Source of the DNA: Comamonadaceae bacterium
GTDB lineage: Bacteria > Pseudomonadota > Gammaproteobacteria > Burkholderiales > Burkholderiaceae_C
Direction: 5' to 3'
NCBI GenBank assembly: GCA_947478725.1
Contig: CANJWZ010000025.1
Coordinates: 1-60,421, forward strand
DNA: 60,421 nucleotides
In this document: positions 17,114 to 25,298 of the stretch, piece after piece
Numbering within the stretch: position 1 is the stretch's first letter
How the letters are laid out: each line of letters opens with the position of its first letter
Notes under the pieces: generated by a model
The model's database searches: none
What the model saw: the letters and a program-made list of their open reading frames with translations, nothing else
Told to the model about the DNA's origin: nothing
Translations under genes and position numbers: made by a program

Positions 17114-18253
17114 ATGAAGCAACGCATCATCAAAAACGCAAAAATTATCACGCCCACTGAAGAGTTCACCGGCTGTATGGTGGTCGAAGGCGGAATCATT
17201 CGTTCGATTGAACGGGGCTCCACGTCGGCAAGCAGTGCAGAGGACTGGAACGGTGACTGGCTGTTGCCGGGCCTGGTCGAACTGCACACTGACAATCTCG
17301 AAAAACACCTGGTACCGCGTCCTGGCGTGATCTGGAACGCCCACTCAGCCACAGTGACGCATGACGCCGTTTGCGCAGCAGCTGGCATCGTCACGGTGCT
17401 CGACTCCATCGTCATTGGTGACCTGGAAAGAGGCGGTTCCCGTAGCCAGACCCAACACGTTGCGATTCAAGCCCTGCACGAGTGCCGCGATGAAGGTCTG
17501 CTGCGTGTGGAGCACCTGCTGCACTTGCGTTGCGAGGTGTCGGCGCCCGATATCGTTAACGTTTTTGAGCGTTATGCAGACGACTCGCTGGTCGAGCTGG
17601 TGAGCGTGATGGACCACACACCCGGTCAAAGGCAGTGGCGTGACCTGAGCAAGTACCGCCGCTATGCAGAGCGTAACGGCAGCTTCAGCGATGCTGACTA
17701 TGAGGCGAAAATGGTGGAGTTAAGGGGCTTTCAAGAGCTGTATGCGACATCTAACCGGGCGGCCATCATTGCAGGCAGTCACCAGCGTGAGTTGCCGCTG
17801 GCCAGCCATGACGACACGGAAGTCGAGCATGTTGAACAGGCCAGGCAAGAGCGGATGGCGATTTCCGAGTTTCCGACGACCGTTGCCGCCGCCAGATCGG
17901 CGCGCGCAGCAGGCATCGCCATCGTGATGGGTGGGCCCAATTTGGTCAAAGGCGGCTCGCACTCAGGCAACGTCTCTGCCGCTGAATTGGCGCAACTTGA
18001 TCTGCTGGATATTTTTTCTTCTGACTACGTTCCGGCCAGTCTGCTGCAATCGGCTTTCTTGTTGCGCGACACGGCCGGCTGGAGCTTGCCCAAGGCTGTC
18101 AACACGGTGACCCGCAATCCGGCCCGCGCCATTGGTTTGCTTGACCGTGGTGAGATTGCGCTTGGACTTCGTGCCGACCTGATCCGCGTCCGGATGAGCG
18201 GTGATATGCCGATTGTGCGCAGTGCCTGGCGTGAAGGGGTTCGTGCTTTTTAA
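17114..18253 (+). CDS. phnM: Ribose-phosphonate triphosphate pyrophosphohydrolase PhnM
   Basis: A 379-residue amidohydrolase-fold enzyme that removes pyrophosphate from alpha-D-ribose 1-methylphosphonate 5-triphosphate before C-P cleavage. Metal-binding motifs include ELHTDNLEKHLVPRPGV (H58, D60) and the buried H-region ASHDDTEVEHV; MGGPNLVKGGSHSGN follows. It is the last phn gene. The final 303 bases and the downstream flank recur at 19261-19784, so this is the intact copy of a partly duplicated gene. Confidence 0.96.
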   Translation: MKQRIIKNAKIITPTEEFTGCMVVEGGIIRSIERGSTSASSAEDWNGDWLLPGLVELHTDNLEKHLVPRPGVIWNAHSATVTHDAVCAAAGIVTVLDSIVIGDLERGGSRSQTQHVAIQALHECRDEGLLRVEHLLHLRCEVSAPDIVNVFERYADDSLVELVSVMDHTPGQRQWRDLSKYRRYAERNGSFSDADYEAKMVELRGFQELYATSNRAAIIAGSHQRELPLASHDDTEVEHVEQARQERMAISEFPTTVAAARSARAAGIAIVMGGPNLVKGGSHSGNVSAAELAQLDLLDIFSSDYVPASLLQSAFLLRDTAGWSLPKAVNTVTRNPARAIGLLDRGEIALGLRADLIRVRMSGDMPIVRSAWREGVRAF

Positions 18254-18378
18254 GCACATCCAGGGCCAACGATTCAGAAAATGTAGCCACAGAAATCGAT
18301 TGGCGGCTGAGTGATTGACCTGCCATAGGCCTCAAGCTACTGTTGACCCTAGACCGCGAACGACTGCTTTCGACGACA
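17951..18378 (+). repeat. Direct repeat, copy A: phnM 3' end plus downstream flank
   Basis: This 428-bp stretch (last 303 bases of phnM plus 125 bases behind it) recurs in the same orientation at 19261-19784. Over the first 316 aligned bases I count about 12 mismatches (roughly 96% identity). Similarity starts abruptly at GGCGGCTCGC and ends abruptly after CGACGACA. A VapBC-type TA pair lies between the two copies. Confidence 0.9.
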
Positions 18379-18500
18379 AAGCGGAATTCCAAGAGTTTGA
18401 ACCAACGGCCCTCAAGCCGACATTGCTGGTGGCAGACTGGGATGCACTGAAAGTTGAAATATGTCTACGAAACCGGGTGACGTCCAGCGACTACTGTCTC
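18379..18500. other. Short spacer between phnM flank and toxin gene
   Basis: No coding signal seen. The stretch ends at the stop codon of the minus-strand toxin gene. Confidence 0.5.
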
Positions 18501-18914
18501 TTACACAGCCCAAGGGTTGATGAGCGCTACGCCTGTACCTGTAAAGTCAGACACGTTGCGCGTCACCACTGTGAAGCTATGCTCGATCGCCGTTGCAGCG
18601 ATCATCGCGTCACGCTCCGAGCGTGGATGAGGCACGTGCAGTGAAGCGCACACCGTAGCGGTGCTGTCAGTAAATGGCAATATCTGGCCAGCGAATGCTT
18701 CCCGCACGCCAGAAAGCCAGATGCGCAGCGCGCTCCCTTGGGGTGGCGTGCGTCGCTCCAGTGCCAGGATGCCCATTTCCAATTCAAGGATGGTGATGGC
18801 GGACAAGAAAAGCCTGTTGCTGGGCTGCCCTTTGGCCCAGGCCCGCACCTCGGCAGATTGTTGGGGTTTTCCATGGCGCAGCTCGGAGATGACGTTGGTA
18901 TCCAATACGAACAT
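18501..18914 (-). CDS. VapC/FitB-type PIN-domain toxin
   Basis: A 137-residue PIN-domain ribonuclease toxin. The acidic active-site residues are visible: D5 in MFVLDTNVISELR, a Glu in AITILELEMGIL, the Asp in SERDAMIAATA and the Asp in VVTRNVSDFTGTG. Such toxins cut tRNA or rRNA and require Mg2+. It follows its antitoxin after 9 bases on the minus strand. The pair sits between duplicated phnM 3' ends, which indicates acquisition after the phn operon was in place. Confidence 0.9.
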   Translation of the reverse strand: MFVLDTNVISELRHGKPQQSAEVRAWAKGQPSNRLFLSAITILELEMGILALERRTPPQGSALRIWLSGVREAFAGQILPFTDSTATVCASLHVPHPRSERDAMIAATAIEHSFTVVTRNVSDFTGTGVALINPWAV

Positions 18915-18923
18915 GAAGTGCCT

Positions 18924-19184
18924 TCAATCAAACGATGCGCCTTTGATCTGGAGATTGAGGCGAGGCGGATCGAACTCGATGGCTTCACCACCAGGAATGC
19001 TGTCCATGATGTCCAGGAGCGAAGGCTTGCTTTGACCCGCCATGCGGTAGTAGTCGTCGATTTTTAGCAGCGCAAATGCAGGACGCCCACGGTCGGTAAT
19101 AAACACCGGACCATCCACAGCTGCGCGCTTGGCAGCTGACACGTCGCGTGTAAAGTCGCGGCTGGAAAACGTATGAATGCTCAC
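18924..19184 (-). CDS. Phd/YefM-type antitoxin
   Basis: An 86-residue antitoxin with the Phd/YefM N-terminal DNA-binding fold (FSSRDFTRDVSAAKRAAVDG, FITDRGRPAFALLKIDDYYR) and an acidic, less ordered C-terminal arm (SIPGGEAIEFDPPRLN) that would wrap the toxin. It lies first in the operon. A 7-bp palindrome 24 bases ahead of the start (19208-19229) fits autoregulation. Confidence 0.88.
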   Translation of the reverse strand: MSIHTFSSRDFTRDVSAAKRAAVDGPVFITDRGRPAFALLKIDDYYRMAGQSKPSLLDIMDSIPGGEAIEFDPPRLNLQIKGASFD

Positions 19185-19207
19185 GTTGATTTCCTCAATT
19201 GAACCAA

Positions 19208-19229
19208 TGTTTGTATGTTATGACAAACA
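19208..19229. promoter_or_regulatory. Candidate operator of the VapBC-type module
   Basis: TGTTTGT (19208-19214) and ACAAACA (19223-19229) are perfect 7-bp arms with an 8-base spacer, 24 bases upstream of the antitoxin ATG on the minus strand. The placement matches self-repression by Phd/YefM-type antitoxins. Confidence 0.5.
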
Positions 19230-19260
19230 AAGCGGGCTGTCAATGAAGTGATGCAGGCAC

Positions 19261-19563
19261 GGCGGCTCGCACTCAGGCAACGTCTCTGCCGCTGAATTGG
19301 CGCTACTTGATCTGCTGGCTATTTTTTCTTCTGACTACGTTCCGGCCAGTCTGCTGCAATCGGCTTTCTTGCTGCGCGACACGGCCGGCTGGAGCATGCC
19401 CAAGGCCGTCAACACGGTGACGCGCAATCCGGCCCGCGCCATTGGTTTGCTTGACCGTGGAGAGATTGCGCTAGGACTGCGTGCCGACCTGATTCGCGTC
19501 AGGATGAGCGGTGATATGCCGATTGTGCGCAGTGCCTGGCGTGAAGGGGTTCGTGCTTTTTAA
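19261..19563 (+). pseudogene. phnM 3' fragment (duplicate)
   Basis: In the PhnM frame this codes for the last 100 residues of PhnM, including FSSDYVPASLLQSAFLLRDT and RVRMSGDMPIVRSAWREGVR, and shares the stop. It has no start or N-terminal metal-binding region, so it cannot be a working PhnM. The copy differs by about a dozen bases from the intact gene, several of them amino-acid changing (for example Q to L, D to A, L to M). It is therefore either an old duplicate or was brought in from a related strain. Confidence 0.88.
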
Positions 19564-19576
19564 GCACGTCCAGGGC

Positions 19577-19671
19577 TTGGTGTGCAGGCCCAAGTGGACA
19601 TCACCAAAGTTAAGCGCCATGGTTACTAAAGTTAAGCTCTAACTTTGGTGAAATGAAGCCTTACCCACCGC
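19577..19671. mobile_element. 95-bp insertion with inverted and direct repeats, possible IS-end remnant
   Basis: The block is absent from copy A. It contains a perfect 12-bp inverted repeat, TCACCAAAGTTA (19601-19612) and TAACTTTGGTGA (19640-19651), and a direct repeat AAAGTTAAGC at 19606-19615 and 19628-19637 (22-bp spacing). Multiple repeated transposase-binding motifs near one end are a feature of IS21-type elements, so a leftover IS end is possible. A small non-coding hairpin element is the alternative. Confidence 0.4.
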
Positions 19672-19784
19672 CAACGATCCAGAAAATGTAGCCACAGGAA
19701 TTGATTGGAAGGCTGAGTGACTGACCTGCCATAGGCCTCAAGCTACTGTTGACCCTAGACCGCGAACGACTGCTTTCGACGACA

Positions 19785-20036
19785 TTGCAGACGTAGCGAC
19801 TGACTAAGAAATTGCCCGAGAGCCGACGTTCGAGTTTTGGAAAAACTGCATCGAGACGGATCACGTAAAGTCTCTCCCGCGTTATGGTCGAAGTCGTGAG
19901 AAGGTCCTAACCAGTCGATTCTCGCTAGCGACAATATGTAGTTATCGATAGTCAGCCTAAACAGCTTTAGATTGAACCATCAAAAGAACTCTTACTCGTT
20001 GCCGCTTAGCCTTGGCTTCTCCTGAAGCAATCGCGG
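19785..20036. other. Non-coding stretch left of the catabolic block
   Basis: No convincing gene. It contains the left 26-bp site of the inverted pair (19925-19950) and then runs to the stop of the last gene of the minus-strand catabolic operon. Confidence 0.5.
19925..19950 (+). repeat. Left 26-bp inverted site bracketing the catabolic block
   Basis: The site runs CTA, G, CGACAATATGTA, G, TTATCGATA. Its reverse complement recurs at 33963-33988 with 24 of 26 positions identical. Each site is itself imperfectly symmetric, with outer arms of the TATCGA/TCGATA type around a 9-base centre, a layout like a recombinase core site. I see no third copy in the window. Confidence 0.75.
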
Positions 20037-21218
20037 TTACAGGCCCACTACGGTTTTCGCGATGATGCCCAGTTGAATCTCGCTTGCACCGCCAAAAATC
20101 GTGAATGCACGACTATTCAAATAATCCTGCACCAATGCAGGTACCGCCCGTTCGTCGTCTTCCAAGCGTGACGAGCCAGCGTGCCAGCGCATGCTTTCAG
20201 AACCGAGCACCTCAATACCCAGCTCAGCCACGGCTTGTTTCATTCGACTCGCACGTAACTTCAGCACCGACGACAAGGGTCCGGGGGTCTCACCGGGCGA
20301 AAGTGAACCCAATACCTTGAGTTCGAGCATCTCGAAGGTGTCAAGGTCCGCCGTTATCTCCCCGAAACGGACCGGCAGATCGACACCCAGAGCCATGCCA
20401 TCGGCAATCCGTTCGCTCAGAGCATCTCCTACACGCTTCAATTGCGACCTTAAGCGAGGGCTGAAGATACCGGCACCGCGTTCGAATTCCAGCAAGTATT
20501 TTGCGCAGTCCCAGCCACGATTCTCCTGTCCTATCAAGTTAGATCGTGGCACTCTCACATTGTCAAAAAATACTTCGTTGAGTTCATGGTCGCCACCTAT
20601 GGTGCGAATTGGACGTACGGTCACGCCGGGACTTTGCATGTCAATCACGAGAAAGCTGATGCCATCCTGCCTGCGTCCCTCATTACTGGTCCGTACCAAA
20701 GCGAACATGCGGTTGGCGTGATGGGCATTTGTCGTCCAGATCTTGCTGCCATTGAGAACGTAGTTCTCTTCGTCACTCTCTGCACGTAACTTGAGCGAAG
20801 CAAGGTCAGATCCGGCACCCGGTTCAGAAAAGCCTTGGCACCAGTAATCCTGACTCGAAAGAATGCGCGGTAAATAGTGCTGCTTCTGCTCATCAGTGCC
20901 GAATTTCAGAATCACCGGCCCCACTAGTCGGACGCCCATTGGATGCACCAGCGGTGCGCCAGCAAGCGCGCATTCGGTTTCGAAAATAAAGCGTTGTATT
21001 GGCGTCCAACCGGTACCACCCCATTCTTTTGGCCAGAGAGGCACGAGCCAGCCTTGGCGCTGCAAGGCCTGTTGCCACGGGCCAGTGATCTTCGGTTCTG
21101 GGTACACGCTAGCGGTCTGGTATTGGCCAAGTCGCAAGCTTGCAGGGAGATGTTGCTGCAAGAAACTGCGCACTTCATCGCGGAAGGCAGTCAAGTGAGA
21201 GTCGAGCAGGAGGTTCAT
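20037..21218 (-). CDS. Acyl-CoA dehydrogenase (canonical half of first pair)
   Basis: A 393-residue FAD-dependent acyl-CoA dehydrogenase that would introduce an alpha,beta double bond into an acyl-CoA. The substrate/FAD-loop motif FSEPGAGSDLASL lies at 130-142, NGSKIWTTNAH at 156-166, and the C-terminal FAD segment FTIFGGASEIQLGI is intact. The start ATG 21218 overlaps the stop of the upstream dehydrogenase by 4 bp; a longer reading to 21338 would lie inside that gene. It is the last gene of the minus-strand run and is coupled to its divergent-sequence partner, which suggests a heteromeric enzyme. Confidence 0.9.
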   Translation of the reverse strand: MNLLLDSHLTAFRDEVRSFLQQHLPASLRLGQYQTASVYPEPKITGPWQQALQRQGWLVPLWPKEWGGTGWTPIQRFIFETECALAGAPLVHPMGVRLVGPVILKFGTDEQKQHYLPRILSSQDYWCQGFSEPGAGSDLASLKLRAESDEENYVLNGSKIWTTNAHHANRMFALVRTSNEGRRQDGISFLVIDMQSPGVTVRPIRTIGGDHELNEVFFDNVRVPRSNLIGQENRGWDCAKYLLEFERGAGIFSPRLRSQLKRVGDALSERIADGMALGVDLPVRFGEITADLDTFEMLELKVLGSLSPGETPGPLSSVLKLRASRMKQAVAELGIEVLGSESMRWHAGSSRLEDDERAVPALVQDYLNSRAFTIFGGASEIQLGIIAKTVVGL

Positions 21219-22399
21219 GCCCTGCTCCCTGTCAAAGTCGAAGCTACCAATGTTCTGCTGGTACCCCAGCCCTTGCTTTGAAGCATGCCATCGCCGAACT
21301 GACGACTGTGAGTTGTTGTTGAGCCAGCTTGCTGGCAAAAACTGCTGAGCTTTCGGAAATAACTGGCCACCGGCAATTCCTCCGTAATACCCATGGCACC
21401 ATGCAACTGAACAGCTTGCTGCGCGACGAAGCGGGCCTCCCGTCCCACTTTTGACCTTGCCATGGACGCAAGCGACATTGGATCGTCTACGCCGGCGTCA
21501 ATGCGCAAGGCCGCCAGCTCGCAAACCGCAAGGGCTTCCACGCAACAAACTGCCATCTCTGCCAACCGGTGGGCTATTACCTGAAACTGGGCAAGCGGTT
21601 GGCCGAACTGTTTTCGCTGTCTCACATAATCGGCTGTTTTTTCTTGCAGGGCCTGCATTGCTCCGCTGGCCTCCCAAGCGAGGAAGACAAGATGTTGGGC
21701 GCAAAATACATCCAACACCTGCTTCGCATCGACATCGTGTCCGAGCATATCGTTGTCGGTCAGCTGGATATTGTCAAAAAAAAGGTCTGCCGCAGCCGAT
21801 CCGTCCATCAACCGGGCAGGTGACAGGCGCAGTCCAGGCGTGTCCGGCGCCAAAAGAAAAATTCGCTGCCCGCCGTCAGGCTCTGGCGTGGATGCGGATA
21901 CAAGCAGCAAATCGGCTTCGCCGGCGCCTTGCACCAACTGCTTGCTTCCGCCCAAGTGCCAGGCGCTTCCATTGCGCACGGCCAATGTCGCACGGGAGGT
22001 ATCTGCCAGCGGTCTGCCGGACTCTTCATGCGCGAGAATGCATCGCCGGCTGCCATCAATTAACCCCGGCAGCCAGGCATCACGCTGTTCAGCCCGACCA
22101 TGCGCGGCAAAAAGTGGCATAGCCCTAAGCGCGCTGGATGCGAAAGGCTCAATGACCAAGTGGCGTCCGAATGCACGCATGAGGAGGCCGCATTCCAGGG
22201 CTCCTGCGCCAATACCACCAGCGTACTCTGGAAGCGGTAATGCGAGCCATCCCATATGAGCGAACTGCTGCCACATACTGGACTGGGCGGAACCTGCCTT
22301 CAGGCTTTGCTCGCGCTTGTTGAAATCATATTCATTTGCCAGGAAGTTGACTACGCTAGACTCAATCAGCGCCTGCTCGTCAGTCAGTGTGAGTCTCAT
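21215..22399 (-). CDS. Acyl-CoA dehydrogenase (degenerate half of first pair)
   Basis: A 394-residue acyl-CoA dehydrogenase homologue with family features such as LHGAMGITEELPVASYFRKL near the C-terminus and WQQFAHMGWLALPLPEYAGG early on. The FAD/substrate loop that usually reads SEPxxGSD is replaced by HEESGRPLADTSRA, so FAD binding by this chain alone is doubtful. It overlaps both neighbours by 4 bp. Adjacent canonical and degenerate subunits resemble the alpha2beta2 dehydrogenases of steroid side-chain degradation. Confidence 0.85.
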   Translation of the reverse strand: MRLTLTDEQALIESSVVNFLANEYDFNKREQSLKAGSAQSSMWQQFAHMGWLALPLPEYAGGIGAGALECGLLMRAFGRHLVIEPFASSALRAMPLFAAHGRAEQRDAWLPGLIDGSRRCILAHEESGRPLADTSRATLAVRNGSAWHLGGSKQLVQGAGEADLLLVSASTPEPDGGQRIFLLAPDTPGLRLSPARLMDGSAAADLFFDNIQLTDNDMLGHDVDAKQVLDVFCAQHLVFLAWEASGAMQALQEKTADYVRQRKQFGQPLAQFQVIAHRLAEMAVCCVEALAVCELAALRIDAGVDDPMSLASMARSKVGREARFVAQQAVQLHGAMGITEELPVASYFRKLSSFCQQAGSTTTHSRQFGDGMLQSKGWGTSRTLVASTLTGSRA

Positions 22400-23193
22400 T
22401 TTTCGGATTTGGTTTTAGATATGACAGAGGCCAAGCCGGCTTTACGTGTAGCTTGATACTCCTCGCTTAAATGACTGAGTTGGTGAAGGTCAAAATGTGC
22501 ACTCAAAGCATCGCGCATACCCTGCACATCCATTGAACGGTTCAGCGAGCGTTTAAGCAAACTTATGGCGAATGGCGGAGCCTGAGCGATTCGTTGTGCC
22601 AATTCCAGTGCAGCGCCATCTAATTGGTCGCGAGGCACGACCTTGTTCACCAGCCCGATTTCCTTGGCCTCCGCTGCTGACAATTTACCCCCCGTGAACA
22701 GCAGCTCCTTGGCTTTTCGCAAGCCCATCACCCATGGATGGATGAGTACCTCTGTGGCGACCGCACCCATCGAATGAGTGACCGGGTCGCTGAAGTAGGC
22801 GTCCTCTGAAGCAACTACCAGATCACACATGTTTGCCAGCATAAAACCGCCGGCCACACACGCGCCTTGCACCTGCACCACCGTAGGCTTGGAGAGGTCC
22901 CAGATCCGCATGCAATAGTCAAAATACCGCAGCTGTTCGTAGGCCCAACGTTCCTCAACCGTAAAGTCTGCACGTTTTAGTTGAGCTTCTTTCAGATCGT
23001 GCCCAGCTGAAAAGTGATCGCCCCGAGCACCCAGCAACACCACACGTGTCCCTACGTCCTCAACCGCAGCTTTCATCGCGGCATCCAGTTCGTCAAGCAT
23101 CTGCTGGCTCTGCGCATTTCTTGCCTGTGGCCTGGCAAGCCAGATTCGGCGTACGTGCCCCAGTTGCTCGATGTCGATCACCGACGTGTTCAT
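22396..23193 (-). CDS. Crotonase-superfamily protein (enoyl-CoA hydratase-like, catalytic Glu residues absent)
   Basis: A 265-residue crotonase fold. The oxyanion-hole regions FSAGHDLKEA (61-70) and ACVAGGFMLANMCDL (111-125) are present. The two glutamates of true enoyl-CoA hydratases are not: the GGGCE-type motif reads GGFML, and the LPE-type motif reads SDPVTHSMG. It may therefore act as an isomerase, hydrolase, lyase or decarboxylase. ATG 23193 follows a good GGAGG, and that start is preferred over a 26-residue extension inside the upstream gene. It sits in a 4-bp-overlap chain between the CoA-transferase and the dehydrogenases. Confidence 0.85.
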   Translation of the reverse strand: MNTSVIDIEQLGHVRRIWLARPQARNAQSQQMLDELDAAMKAAVEDVGTRVVLLGARGDHFSAGHDLKEAQLKRADFTVEERWAYEQLRYFDYCMRIWDLSKPTVVQVQGACVAGGFMLANMCDLVVASEDAYFSDPVTHSMGAVATEVLIHPWVMGLRKAKELLFTGGKLSAAEAKEIGLVNKVVPRDQLDGAALELAQRIAQAPPFAISLLKRSLNRSMDVQGMRDALSAHFDLHQLSHLSEEYQATRKAGLASVISKTKSEK

Positions 23194-25298
23194 ATCAATT
23201 CCTCCAGGATGCTTTTTGTGTCCTCGCCCAAAGCCGGACCTGGTCGTGGCACCGGCATGGCCCCACTGCAAACACGTACTGGACTTGCAATGACGTAGGA
23301 GTCTTGACCGTTAGCTGGCGTCAGTGACCACAGCGCCCTGGACAGGGTCTGGGCTTGGTGAACAACTTCTTTTATGTTCAGGACGGGGACATCCGGTAAT
23401 CCAGGCCCCGCAAGTACATACTGGTCACCATGAGCCTCTATGCTTTCTTTGCCCTTTAGGGGCGTGGCATCATTCCAGGCTACTTGTGTGGCCCAGGCGC
23501 AAATATCCTGCATCGACAGGTCAATGAACTGTCCGACACCAACGCGCTCGCGGTATTCCAGCGCTGCAAGAATGGCGGTGAGACCGAAAGCAGCACCGAT
23601 CACATCCGCCATAGATGGACCCGTTTTGAGTGGCATGCCACCAACACGGTTAATAGCCATCATCCCTGACATCGCCTGGATAACGGCGTCAAACGCTGGT
23701 CGCCCCTTGTAGATGGAATCTGCGCCAAAGCCAGATATGGAGCAATAAATCAGACGCGGATTGATTGCCAGCATGTCGGTAGAGCCAAAACCCTTGCGAT
23801 CCAACGCGCCGGGTCGCATGTTTTCAACCAGTATGTCGGCTGAGGCAATCAAACGTTTCAGATTGGCAGATCCGTCATCCGAGTTCATGTCAAGCGCAAG
23901 CGAGCGTTTGTCGGCATTCTGAAAGGTGAAAAAAATTCCTTGCCCGTTACGACTGGGAGGCCAACGCCGCACTGCTTCACCTTCGGTTGGCTCAACCTTG
24001 ATAACTTCCGCACCTAAAGCAGCCAAAAGGCGTGCAGCAACAGGGGCCGTGGTGTAGTGGCCAATTTCAACCACTCGCAAACCACGTAGTGGTTGATTGG
24101 GATGGGTCACTACGGGGCTGGTGCCAACGCTCGCAGGTACAGAAACTTGTCGCAGCATCACGCTTTGAATTAAATCTGCCCTGTCGTGGTCTATGCCGGG
24201 TATATGTTTAAGTGGTTTGCCAGGCGAACGACTCATGCGAAACGGCGAGCCAGGAACGTAAAGGTGATTGCCTTGCGGCGTTATCGCCGAAAGGATCATG
24301 CCGCGATGCTCTAGATTGGCCTCACCCGGAAAGCCGATCATTGGTGCAATTGGCCCACAGGGAATACCCTGCGCTAACAGTTGTTCTACACACTCTTTGA
24401 TTGAGTGCTGACCAGTCCAGACCGCGACCATGGCGTCAACTTCGTCAACATGAAGCACCCGATCCGCATTACGGGCAAGAACGGGGGATAGACCACGCTC
24501 ACGCTGTCCAATTAGGTCGCAAATTCGCTCCCACTGCTCATCATTTCCAGCGCAAAGCAGCACCCACCCATCCTGCGCGGGATAGACATTCCAGGGGGCA
24601 GCCATTCCGTGCCGGTTTCCCATTCGCGAAGCGTCTACCGCCACCGCTCCGTTGAGCGCAGGCGCTAGGAATGAGGTCATGGTACTGAACGCCACGTCGT
24701 AAAGCGCGATTTCCACCGGTGAGGTGTGTTCGGGCTGTCCGCGCCGAGCGCGAAGTGCGGCTAACACCCCCGCGGCGGCGTACACGCCAGCCAGTTGTTC
24801 AACCAGCGGAACAGGAAGAAGCTGTGGTGGCGCCCCAGTATCACCAGTCGCATCCATGATTCCGGTTAAAGCCTGAATTTGTGCATCTGTGGCTTGCTGA
24901 CCTCTCATGGGGCCGGTGGAACCGAATGCGGTGATGTCGCATACCACCACGGCAGCAGGACATTGCAACATCAGGTCTGCCCCAAATGCCAGGGCGTCTA
25001 CGTCAGATGATCTGAGAATCACATCGCTGGCTGAAGCCAAATCTGCCAGCAAGGCTTGATCCTTGCGGCACTTCGCATTCACGCACAGACTCGTCTTGCC
25101 GGCCGCGAACTGATCTCTGGCTTGCCACTTGGGTTGTGAAAAGCCGCTGCTCTCGACGGTCTCTACAAAAATTACTTTGGCACCGAGTTGTGCCATCAAC
25201 GAACCCGCTACTGATACCCCGTAGCGCGCACCCAGTTCAAGTACTGTGATGCCTGCGAGGGCACTTTCGCCAGCTGTTTGAATTAACGGAGTCATCAT
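23190..25298 (-). CDS. Tandem-fused CaiB/BaiF (class III) CoA-transferase
   Basis: A 702-residue protein containing two class III CoA-transferase-like halves. The first begins LAGITVLELGARYGVSVAGS and keeps a candidate catalytic Asp (D138 in QQATDAQIQALTG). The second begins LRGLRVVEIGHYTTAPVAAR, includes ADKRSLALDMNS and keeps Asp in RPAFDAVIQAMSG. Single-domain members work as interlocked dimers, so the fusion may mimic a dimer or pair two specificities. It likely activates the pathway acid with CoA from a donor such as succinyl-CoA. The start ATGATG at 25298 overlaps the stop of the Bug gene. Confidence 0.88.
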   Translation of the reverse strand: MMTPLIQTAGESALAGITVLELGARYGVSVAGSLMAQLGAKVIFVETVESSGFSQPKWQARDQFAAGKTSLCVNAKCRKDQALLADLASASDVILRSSDVDALAFGADLMLQCPAAVVVCDITAFGSTGPMRGQQATDAQIQALTGIMDATGDTGAPPQLLPVPLVEQLAGVYAAAGVLAALRARRGQPEHTSPVEIALYDVAFSTMTSFLAPALNGAVAVDASRMGNRHGMAAPWNVYPAQDGWVLLCAGNDEQWERICDLIGQRERGLSPVLARNADRVLHVDEVDAMVAVWTGQHSIKECVEQLLAQGIPCGPIAPMIGFPGEANLEHRGMILSAITPQGNHLYVPGSPFRMSRSPGKPLKHIPGIDHDRADLIQSVMLRQVSVPASVGTSPVVTHPNQPLRGLRVVEIGHYTTAPVAARLLAALGAEVIKVEPTEGEAVRRWPPSRNGQGIFFTFQNADKRSLALDMNSDDGSANLKRLIASADILVENMRPGALDRKGFGSTDMLAINPRLIYCSISGFGADSIYKGRPAFDAVIQAMSGMMAINRVGGMPLKTGPSMADVIGAAFGLTAILAALEYRERVGVGQFIDLSMQDICAWATQVAWNDATPLKGKESIEAHGDQYVLAGPGLPDVPVLNIKEVVHQAQTLSRALWSLTPANGQDSYVIASPVRVCSGAMPVPRPGPALGEDTKSILEELI

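Larger units (their letters stand above)
19261..19784 (+). repeat. Direct repeat, copy B: phnM 3' end plus flank with a 95-bp insertion
   Basis: The copy matches 17951-18378 from GGCGGCTCGC to CGACGACA but is 96 bases longer, because a block at about 19577-19671 is inserted just after the phnM stop. One single-base indel is also seen (GGCGGCTG versus GGAAGGCTG). Confidence 0.9.

Noticed and set aside
18343..18376. Stretch CGAACGACTGCTTTCG behind phnM resembling, in inverse orientation, a stretch at about 34073-34107
   Set aside because: Only about 14 of 17 core positions agree and the similarity does not extend. It may be a dispersed intergenic repeat, but two weak matches are not enough to define one.
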